From assembly GCA_017962175.1 (NCBI GenBank), contig JAGCVU010000236.1, positions 1 through 34,101 of the forward strand: a DNA stretch of 34,101 nucleotides. The letters are read 5' to 3'. Within the stretch, counting starts at the first letter, position 1; each line of letters starts with the position of its first letter. This DNA is from Bacteroidales bacterium. GTDB taxonomy: Bacteria; Bacteroidota; Bacteroidia; Bacteroidales; UBA3824. Both the position numbers and the translations under genes were made by a program. Below, piece after piece: positions 22,183 through 29,061 of this stretch. Under the pieces are notes generated by a model. The model did not search any database. It had not been told where the DNA came from and saw only the letters and a list, made by a program, of their open reading frames with translations.

Positions 22183-24063
22183 TTAATGACAATCATATCG
22201 CACTGTATTAAGTGCTTCTTCTAAGAATTCCGATAGATTATTTGGGTATCGGCACATAAAATCATCAAATGATTTGTAAGAATCTATTGCCAAATCTGAA
22301 TTGAATATCGGTAAATTTACAAATTCATAGTATTGTTCAAAATAGAACTCAAAGCCATTTTTTTTAAAAAGATGATGGTACTTAATCAACGTAATAAATG
22401 ACATTACTATAAGAGGCTTATCTATTATTGAATTGTACTTATCACCTAAATCAGTTCTATACCATCTATTTGCAATAGAATTAAAACCATATAATACGTA
22501 TTTGTAATCGGTCAAAACTAATACCGGATAAATAGGAGTATTAGGTTTCGTTTCATAATATTTGAACGCAGAGTTTCGAATACTCGAAATGTGGTATGTA
22601 AGTTGGGATATACCAATACGTTTACCTTCTATTTTGCCGCCATCAGTTTTATCAATTCTGTTTCCATTAGCATCATAAGCCCAACGTTTACGATAAAGTT
22701 TGTTACTATAAATATCAAGAATTGTATTAAAATTGTGGCTCTCTATCTCAGCCCCACCAATTCTTATATCCTTACATTCAAAAAGAATATAGCAATTACT
22801 GTTAGCCAAGAAATAGTCAGGAGGACCTAATTCAATCTGTTTATTAGCATAAGTACATTTCATCAACTTTTCAGATAACATTACGTATCTCGAATTTGAT
22901 GCAGATTTTATCATCAAACTATCAAACAAATATTTTTCTGCAAATTTATCAGTAAAAATATTTGGAATCTGTTTTATTATTTTATCAGGCAGTGTCAAAT
23001 CTTTAAAATCAAAATATAAATAATTATATAGACAATCTATCATAAAACTCCAATAAAAAATACAATATGATCCATTGGGCATTTTAATAATCGGATGAGA
23101 ACGAAAAAATTTGTAGTCAACATTATTCGCCCTATCAAATTGATTATTTGATGTTGAAGGAATTGTTTTTTCAAATTGTAAAGACAGTGAAGCCAATATA
23201 TCTCCATTTATCAAATGATTTTTATCTTGTTGAAGGTCAATAAACCCTGATTTATAGTTACTTATGGCAACAATACCGAAAATTGTACGTATATAGTCTT
23301 GCCAACAATTTGCCCTACGCTTTGTCAAAAATTGTTGCAACAAATCAACATACTCCTTTTCTGATTGTAAAAACTTAAAAAATTCTATGCCGAAGTACAT
23401 CTGCATTATTGACCTATCTTGTTTTTCATATTCATTTGAGAATCGCATATTTGCATTTATGGCAGAATGTAAAAAAATTATTGTATCAAGATTACTATCT
23501 TGTCTCTTCATTTTGTACTTCACTGTCTCTTGGTTAATAAGCAAAACTGATTTGAAAATGTTCATTTCCGCATCTTCCTTGGTTATTAATGCCTTAATGT
23601 CTGAATTATATGGTTTAGAAAATTCATATTTTAAAAGTTGAAGTGGAACTTCACTTGTTGTCCAAATATATCGATAGTATTGTTTTCTTTTTGTTAATAA
23701 ATGTTGCAATTTATTCTCTACAATCGTTCTGTTTTTCAGATTGTTTGAAGAAAAAAAAGTGTTCAAATCTGCGATAGTTGCATCACAGTAAAGATTATTC
23801 AATACACAAACGATTTTAATTATCTGTTCTCTTGAAAAGCCATTCAAGAGACTATCTAATGATGGCCTTTGCTTACTTCCGAATAAGGCATTGTAATCTA
23901 TTACTTGCGTAATGTGCATAGAATCATTGATAGGGTAAATTTCAAGAACTCTTTTTGGAGATGGAATCTTCAATTTTCGAATCCCACTTTTAAACCGTTT
24001 CTGTGCTTTACGGTTAATAAATAGTTGGTGCCGTTTATGTCTTCGTTGTTTTCCTTTATTCAT
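22183..24063 (-). CDS. PD-(D/E)XK-like protein of unknown family (nuclease candidate)
   Basis: A 626-aa AT-rich protein. Near residues 416-431 it has the pattern of a PD-(D/E)XK active site: PPDYF (D416), then ILFECKD (E429, K431) on the following strand, the layout used by restriction-type nucleases. The N-terminus is strongly basic (NKGKQRRHKRH), which fits nucleic-acid contact. The first ~400 residues are unassigned. The start at 24063 (10 nt after the kinase stop) is preferred to 24096, which would overlap the kinase gene by 23 nt. It lies between kinase 1 and the NADAR-like gene in the same direction and is the probable effector of the locus (inference). Its base composition is more AT-rich than that of the kinase. 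Confidence 0.65.
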   Translation of the reverse strand: MNKGKQRRHKRHQLFINRKAQKRFKSGIRKLKIPSPKRVLEIYPINDSMHITQVIDYNALFGSKQRPSLDSLLNGFSREQIIKIVCVLNNLYCDATIADLNTFFSSNNLKNRTIVENKLQHLLTKRKQYYRYIWTTSEVPLQLLKYEFSKPYNSDIKALITKEDAEMNIFKSVLLINQETVKYKMKRQDSNLDTIIFLHSAINANMRFSNEYEKQDRSIMQMYFGIEFFKFLQSEKEYVDLLQQFLTKRRANCWQDYIRTIFGIVAISNYKSGFIDLQQDKNHLINGDILASLSLQFEKTIPSTSNNQFDRANNVDYKFFRSHPIIKMPNGSYCIFYWSFMIDCLYNYLYFDFKDLTLPDKIIKQIPNIFTDKFAEKYLFDSLMIKSASNSRYVMLSEKLMKCTYANKQIELGPPDYFLANSNCYILFECKDIRIGGAEIESHNFNTILDIYSNKLYRKRWAYDANGNRIDKTDGGKIEGKRIGISQLTYHISSIRNSAFKYYETKPNTPIYPVLVLTDYKYVLYGFNSIANRWYRTDLGDKYNSIIDKPLIVMSFITLIKYHHLFKKNGFEFYFEQYYEFVNLPIFNSDLAIDSYKSFDDFMCRYPNNLSEFLEEALNTVRYDCH

Positions 24064-24073
24064 GTACTTTAAA

Positions 24074-26611
24074 TCAAAATGGTAAAATATCATCATTTTC
24101 TACAATATAGCAATGCTCGTATGTTGGCAACATTTCTTTGAATCTTGATAACTCACCACTTGGCACAATTATGGATTTTAGATGTTCGTTCCAATTGAAT
24201 GCATCGTCACCAATGCTTATAATCGAACTTGGCAACTGTATCTGTTCAAAACGTGCATTCCAAAAGGCTTTGTCGCCAATAATTTGGATACCGATAGGCA
24301 CTTTAAAGATTTTGTCTCGTCCCCAATACGAAATAATCTTATTCCCCTCATACAATGCATTATCACATACCGTTAGTAACTTAGAAAGCGAAACGACATT
24401 AAAAATATAAGGACAGCCTTCAATATTTAAATCATGGTATCCTGCCTCTACAAATGGATTAGACCTTACTTCTTTCACAGTCGATGCAATGATTATCTTT
24501 TTGATTTCACAGGCATAGAAAGCAAAATTTCTGATAACCTCAACACCTTCTGGTATTATAAATGAATCAATGGGGTTTCTTACAAAACACTGAATCAACT
24601 CTTTCTTTTCTTTTGTGTAAAGAGTTTGATTCTCTACGACATAATGTGGAGAACGGCAAATAACTTCTGCCATTTGACATCCAAAAGGATTGTCACCAAT
24701 GGAAATGACAGATTCGGGGATTGTCAATTTATTAAAGTAACTGCAATCAATTTCCCATCCCAAATCACAGCAAGCACCTTCTGCAATATTTTTAGTTCCT
24801 TCTCTTATTTCGTATTCATATACATCCCAAGTAATACCTTCAAAAGTTTCACCATCTTCACTATATATTGCTTTTGAACACCATATTTCATCGTGTTTTA
24901 CAAGTTCTTTTTTCGCGGCTTCAATTCCGTGGTCTGCTGCTGAACCGAATAGGTTAATTGCTTTCTGTATGTTCACATTTACGCCTTTACCAAACCAATA
25001 ACAATTACCAAGATGATATTGCGCATCTGCATCTCCTTGCTCCGCGGCTTTTGTGTACCATTCAACGGCTTTTTGATAGTCTTGTTCAACTCCTTCTCCA
25101 TTATCATAACAACTACCTAAATTAATTTGCGCTGTGGCAGCACCTTGTTCCGCCGCCTTTGTATACCATTCAACGGCTTTTTTGTAATCTTTTTCTACGC
25201 CCTGACCATTTGCATAGCACACGCCTAAATTATTTAGTGCACCTGCATTACCTTGTTCCGCTGCTTTTGTGTACCATTCAACGGCTTTTTGATAGTCTTG
25301 TTCAACTCCTTCTCCATTATTATAACAACTACCTAAATTATATTGAGCATCAACATATCCTTGTTCTGCTGCTTTTGTGTACCATTCCACGGCTTTTTGA
25401 AAATCTTGGTCAACACCTTCCCCATTATCATAACTACAACCTAAACAGTATTGTGCACGTGCGTTGCCTTTATTTGCAAAAAAACTGATGATGAGAAATC
25501 CTCTATCCTCATCTTTTTGACAGCCTATACCATCTAATAAACAGATTGCCAATGAAATACTTGCGTCAATATGGTTGAATGACGCAAGTTTTTCAAATAT
25601 TAAATATGCTTTTTTTAAGTCAATCTCCATTCCATTCTCTTGGTTGCTTAAAAATCTTGCATATTGATACTCCAACTCATTCAAATCCACATTCTCCACC
25701 GTACTCAAAAACAAACTTTTTACTTCTCCTTCAAGTTTTCTCTCCGCCAAAACTACCACAAACACAGCATACAACCTTGCAAAATCACTATCCCCAATCA
25801 ATTCTTGAAGTTTTTGATTTACTGCGCTTTGTGCAAGATTTGTAAAATCTTGGGTATGGAGTAATACGCAATCTTTGGCGTTGCAATCTTCTAAAATGTT
25901 AGGATTCAAGGCAATAGCCTTAATGGTAAGCAAAAGCGTTACAATGGCAAAATCGTCGATATGTTCGTCGAAATCGTCTTCGGTGCGTTGCGGATGGCGG
26001 AAATCGGGCGAGCCTAGTTCACGGGCTTTTTGACCGCGCATTTTAGGCACGTACATTCCGTCGTAATCTACGATTACCAACGTGCCGTCATCTTTTACAA
26101 TAATGTTGTCGGGTTTAAGGTCTCCGTGTGCAAAAGGCTGTTTCAAAAGCCAATCGGCAAACATACAGAACCTGCCCGCAAGCAAATTCAGACACGCTGG
26201 TTCGTTGATATGATTTTTGATATACTTATCCAAAGTTTCTCCCTCCACCCAATCCATCAGAAGTACGGGAAATTCGTTTTCGTCGGTATTGATATCTACA
26301 AAAAGTTCTTTTTCAAGGTATTGGATATTAGTAATATACGGCGAAGAAACGTCTTGAAGTTCGTCGGCAATGAGCCTGTAACTTTCGTCTCTGCCCTCTT
26401 GGTCGCGGGTGAAGCATTTGAGGGCGTAAAACTTGCCGTCGTTTTGGTCAACCATCTTGAAGACCACCGCAAAATTTCCGCTACTCATCACGGGGTTGCC
26501 GTCCGCTCCCAAAACCGGTCGGAGCGTAGTCATCGTGGCGAAATAATCTTCGGGAGATTGCTCCGCCAACTTGATTGCCTCAGTATATTGTCCAACAGAA
26601 GGATATATCAT
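24074..26611 (-). CDS. Serine/threonine kinase with Sel1 repeats and C-terminal LRR_5 repeats (kinase 1)
   Basis: An 845-aa protein. The kinase domain (about residues 40-290) has a glycine-containing loop GNFAVVFK, Lys65 in YALKCF, catalytic HGDLKPDN (D164, N169; G replaces the usual R) and a DYDG metal motif (D182). The VDYDGMYVP form is what I know from kinases paired with PP2C and vWA genes. About five Sel1-type repeats of 36 residues follow (~375-560), encoded by 108-bp DNA repeats. The C-terminal ~230 residues contain LRR_5/BspA-like repeats (ISIGD, IPEGVEVI, LPSSIISIGDDAF). This looks like an intracellular sensor kinase with protein-recognition repeats. Its N-terminus is nearly identical to kinase 2. 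Confidence 0.87.
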   Translation of the reverse strand: MIYPSVGQYTEAIKLAEQSPEDYFATMTTLRPVLGADGNPVMSSGNFAVVFKMVDQNDGKFYALKCFTRDQEGRDESYRLIADELQDVSSPYITNIQYLEKELFVDINTDENEFPVLLMDWVEGETLDKYIKNHINEPACLNLLAGRFCMFADWLLKQPFAHGDLKPDNIIVKDDGTLVIVDYDGMYVPKMRGQKARELGSPDFRHPQRTEDDFDEHIDDFAIVTLLLTIKAIALNPNILEDCNAKDCVLLHTQDFTNLAQSAVNQKLQELIGDSDFARLYAVFVVVLAERKLEGEVKSLFLSTVENVDLNELEYQYARFLSNQENGMEIDLKKAYLIFEKLASFNHIDASISLAICLLDGIGCQKDEDRGFLIISFFANKGNARAQYCLGCSYDNGEGVDQDFQKAVEWYTKAAEQGYVDAQYNLGSCYNNGEGVEQDYQKAVEWYTKAAEQGNAGALNNLGVCYANGQGVEKDYKKAVEWYTKAAEQGAATAQINLGSCYDNGEGVEQDYQKAVEWYTKAAEQGDADAQYHLGNCYWFGKGVNVNIQKAINLFGSAADHGIEAAKKELVKHDEIWCSKAIYSEDGETFEGITWDVYEYEIREGTKNIAEGACCDLGWEIDCSYFNKLTIPESVISIGDNPFGCQMAEVICRSPHYVVENQTLYTKEKKELIQCFVRNPIDSFIIPEGVEVIRNFAFYACEIKKIIIASTVKEVRSNPFVEAGYHDLNIEGCPYIFNVVSLSKLLTVCDNALYEGNKIISYWGRDKIFKVPIGIQIIGDKAFWNARFEQIQLPSSIISIGDDAFNWNEHLKSIIVPSGELSRFKEMLPTYEHCYIVENDDILPF
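25020..25440. repeat. Four tandem 108-bp coding repeats (Sel1)
   Basis: The string around TACCATTC recurs at 25056, 25164, 25272 and 25380, exactly 108 bp apart (36 codons). The DNA identity is high enough to allow repeat gain or loss by slippage or recombination. Confidence 0.85.
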
Positions 26612-26632
26612 AGTTTGGTGATTGATTACACT
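26541..26632 (+). repeat. 92-bp identical direct repeat, copy 1 (partner 30719-30810)
   Basis: Covers the first codons of kinase 1 and 21 nt upstream of its ATG, identical with the same part of kinase 2. It marks a recent duplication or gene conversion and a possible recombination site. Confidence 0.9.
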
Positions 26633-26634
26633 CG

Positions 26635-26642
26635 CAAATATA
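26635..26642 (-). promoter_or_regulatory. -7 element of kinase 1
   Basis: The minus strand reads TATATTTG, 23 nt before the ATG at 26611. The -33 position is poor. Confidence 0.5.
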
Positions 26643-26684
26643 CAAAAAATAATGTAGATATGGAATTTTTTTTCGTTTTTAATA

Positions 26685-26764
26685 TTTCACCCTCCGATTT
26701 CATACACTTTTTTACAATTTCATCCTCCGATTTCTTACGTTTTTTCTTGTTTTTATCCTCCGAT
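26685..26764 (+). repeat. 33-bp tandem repeat in the promoter region of the AAA_14 gene
   Basis: Two full copies and a partial third, with CCTCCGAT at 26691, 26724 and 26757 (period 33). The last copy meets the -33 element. Copies differ at several bases. Confidence 0.75.
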
Positions 26765-26777
26765 ATTGTTATATTTG
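26746..26777 (+). promoter_or_regulatory. Promoter of the AAA_14/DUF4143 gene
   Basis: CTTG (26746-26749), a 20-nt spacer and TATATTTG (26770-26777), 26 nt before the ATG. Confidence 0.6.
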
Positions 26778-26803
26778 CAACGTGAATCAAAACGTAACAC
26801 ATT

Positions 26804-28144
26804 ATGATAGAACGCACTGCAATACAAGAGTTGGAAAAATGGAAAAACAGCGAGTACCGCAAGCCGCTTATCCTTCGTGGAGCAAGGCAAGTGGGCAAGA
26901 CTACTATTGTCAACAGTTTTGGTAAATTGTATGACAACTACCTGTATTTCAACCTTGAAAAAACTTCTCATAAAGAGACATTGGAACAGGAGATGCCTCT
27001 TGACGACAAAATCAACTTGATGTTTGCCGCCGTTGGCAAAGTTCGTAAAAATGGCAAAACGCTAATATTTATCGACGAGATTCAAAACTCGCCCAAAACT
27101 ATCGCGCTATTGCGATATTTTTACGAGGAACATCCTGATTTGCATATAATTGCGGCAGGTTCATTGTTAGAAAACATCGTTGACGTTAATGCTTCGTTTC
27201 CTGTGGGAAGGGTGCAGTATATGGCTTTACGACCGTGTTCGTTCCGCGAATTTGCCGTGGCTATGGGCAAACAAAACTTTTTGCAATTACTTGATAATCC
27301 GTTGTATAGCGTACCAATGCACAGCGAATTGATTTCACTTTTCAATCAATACACGATTGTCGGCGGAATGCCCGAAGTAGTGCAGCGATACAGCCAACAG
27401 CGCGACCTTCTCTCTATGGACGACATTTACGACACCCTTTTGCAGGCATACCGAGAAGACACAGAAAAGTACGTCCACCAAAATAAAATACTCGAAACAG
27501 TCCGTTTTATTTTGGAAGCCGGATGGCGGGCGGCGGGCGAAACCATAACACTCGGCAATTTTATGGATTCGGGCTACAAAAGCGGCGAAGTAAGCCAGGC
27601 GTTCAAACTTTTGGAAAAGGCTATGCTCCTCGAACTCGCTTACCCGACAGAATCGGTGCAAGTGCCTATAATGCCTCAAATTAACCGTACACCAAAACTT
27701 CTTTGGCTGGACACCGGACTTGTAAACTACGCCGCCGGTGTAAGAAGCGAAATCATAAGCGCAAAAAACATCCTCGACGTTTGGCGCGGACGTATTGGCG
27801 AACAGATTGTGGCACAGGAACTTCTGACACTTAACAACAAAGTAGGTCAACGCCGCAATTTTTGGGCTCGCAACAAAGCGCAATCGCCCGCCGAAGTTGA
27901 TTTTATCTATCAAATTGATTCGCAGATAATACCAATTGAAGTCAAAATGGGACATAATTCGTCGCTAAAATCGTTGCACTCGTTTATGTCGCAGTCGCCC
28001 AACAATTTGGCTATTCGAGTTTGGCCTGGTGCGTTCTCTGTTGACGATGTTAAAAACTCGCTCAATGGCAATACTTTCAGGCTTATAAACCTACCGTTCT
28101 ACCTTGTTGGAGGATTGGTGGATGTGGTGAGGAAGTATTTGTAA
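26804..28144 (+). CDS. AAA_14/DUF4143 family ATPase
   Basis: A 446-aa protein of the common AAA_14 plus DUF4143 family. Walker A is GARQVGKTT (Lys32), Walker B is LIFIDEIQ, and the C-terminal domain ends in a PD-(D/E)XK-like core (AEVDFIY, then IIPIEVK). Such proteins are frequent, often multicopy, in Bacteroidetes; their function is not established and some are thought to bind DNA. It is on the strand opposite to the kinase loci. Its stop codon (28142-28144) coincides with the first base of the duplicated NADAR segment, so it sits exactly at the point where the second NADAR gene was cut. Confidence 0.9.
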   Translation: MIERTAIQELEKWKNSEYRKPLILRGARQVGKTTIVNSFGKLYDNYLYFNLEKTSHKETLEQEMPLDDKINLMFAAVGKVRKNGKTLIFIDEIQNSPKTIALLRYFYEEHPDLHIIAAGSLLENIVDVNASFPVGRVQYMALRPCSFREFAVAMGKQNFLQLLDNPLYSVPMHSELISLFNQYTIVGGMPEVVQRYSQQRDLLSMDDIYDTLLQAYREDTEKYVHQNKILETVRFILEAGWRAAGETITLGNFMDSGYKSGEVSQAFKLLEKAMLLELAYPTESVQVPIMPQINRTPKLLWLDTGLVNYAAGVRSEIISAKNILDVWRGRIGEQIVAQELLTLNNKVGQRRNFWARNKAQSPAEVDFIYQIDSQIIPIEVKMGHNSSLKSLHSFMSQSPNNLAIRVWPGAFSVDDVKNSLNGNTFRLINLPFYLVGGLVDVVRKYL

Positions 28145-28359
28145 AAAGTTCGGTATCGATGCCGCAGTTTTCAAAAACTTTCAACCCCTGCCAAACCGCC
28201 TCCACGCACATAGCGGTAACGCCCTCGCTAAACGGCACAGGAATACCGCCGTGAGGATAAAACGGACTGAGTTTTTTCAAATCGTCCGCAGCGTGGCTCG
28301 TAACATCCGCAAGAATGGCGTGGGGGTACTTGCGGAGGAGGGTTTCAGGCTTGGTACGT
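28144..28359 (+). repeat. 216-bp direct repeat, copy 2 (partner 21873-22088)
   Basis: Ungapped match to the NADAR-like gene at offset 6271. The left edge coincides with the stop codon of the AAA_14 gene. Confidence 0.9.
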
Positions 28360-28379
28360 TTGGAGGCGATTAAGAGCAT
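28145..28379 (-). pseudogene. Truncated second NADAR-like gene
   Basis: From the ATG at 28379 the protein follows the intact NADAR-like protein for about 75 residues (KYPHAILADVTSHAADDLKK, SPFYPHGGIPVPFSEG, VWQGLKVFENCG), then leaves the family after IDTELF and reads antisense into the AAA_14 gene. About 110 C-terminal residues are missing, including RTVRKFGKPLGH and SKPLSHA. The gene is therefore broken. It lies 20 nt after the 28400-28990 gene in the same direction, mirroring the gene order of locus 1. Confidence 0.85.
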
Positions 28380-28399
28380 AATAAACGTCGTTTTATGTG

Positions 28400-28990
28400 T
28401 TATTTAATGGATTCAAAACTTTTATATTCTAATTGACACATACCTGTGTTATAACAATACTTTATTTCTGCAACTTGTTCACCGTGTCCTTCTCTGTCTT
28501 CAAATTGGCATATTGTCACGCCTTTTTTAGAATATGTAATAAACGCACCAATAAGAGTTCCAAAAACGCAGTTATCCGATGTTGGACGATTTTTTGAAAC
28601 TAATTTTGCTAATCGAAATTTATCTTTATCCACGTCTATGTTATTTCTTCCTCGTTTTTTCATCTCCACAGCCAACAGATTCGGTAATCTACTGTTTCTG
28701 CCATGGATTAACAAATCTGAAACCATAACTTGTGGGAGTTCCTCTGCGTTTTCATGACATTTTCGTTTGCCATTATCCATACGATCGTATTCTACGTCCG
28801 CATAGTAATTATAAAAGTCATTGCAATTATTACTTCTATCATAATCACGCATTATATTTTCCATATGATGAGCCAACCGCGCACAGATATTGCGTTCTGA
28901 AACATCGTATAGGATGTTTATATAATCCATCTCATACAACTTGTATAATGATGGAATCAAAATTTTATCTATAATAATATTACTATCCAT
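28400..28990 (-). CDS. PD-(D/E)XK-like protein of unknown family in locus 2
   Basis: A 196-aa protein with a nuclease-like core: MVSDLLIHG (D92), then LLAVEMKKR (E109, K111), the D...ExK arrangement of restriction-type folds. The N-terminal half is helical and unassigned. Overall it is not similar to the 626-aa protein of locus 1, but it occupies the same place between a kinase and a NADAR-like gene. It is 71 nt downstream of kinase 2 with no consensus promoter between, so it is likely cotranscribed. It is AT-rich compared with the kinase. It could be a DNase effector or only a structural relative. Confidence 0.6.
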   Translation of the reverse strand: MDSNIIIDKILIPSLYKLYEMDYINILYDVSERNICARLAHHMENIMRDYDRSNNCNDFYNYYADVEYDRMDNGKRKCHENAEELPQVMVSDLLIHGRNSRLPNLLAVEMKKRGRNNIDVDKDKFRLAKLVSKNRPTSDNCVFGTLIGAFITYSKKGVTICQFEDREGHGEQVAEIKYCYNTGMCQLEYKSFESIK

Positions 28991-29061
28991 ATTAAATCAT
29001 ATTTGTTTAATATTATTTAAGTAACGAGAGCCATTTTTTTTACTTGATAAATATATTGATG

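Noticed and set aside
25020..25440. CRISPR array
   Set aside because: The 108-bp units are coding Sel1 repeats without spacers.
19300..26611. Macrodomain (DarG-type) antitoxin
   Set aside because: No macrodomain-like sequence was found in the locus. The only antitoxin candidate is the NADAR-like protein.
26030..26785. Plus-strand 251-aa open frame opposite the 5' end of kinase 1
   Set aside because: It mirrors the conserved kinase domain on the other strand; the same shadow exists opposite kinase 2.
26626..26937. Minus-strand open frame of 103 aa with three 11-residue Lys/Glu-rich units
   Set aside because: Most of it is antisense to the AAA_14 gene, and the repeat part is the 33-bp noncoding tandem repeat. 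The open frame follows from the period being a multiple of three.
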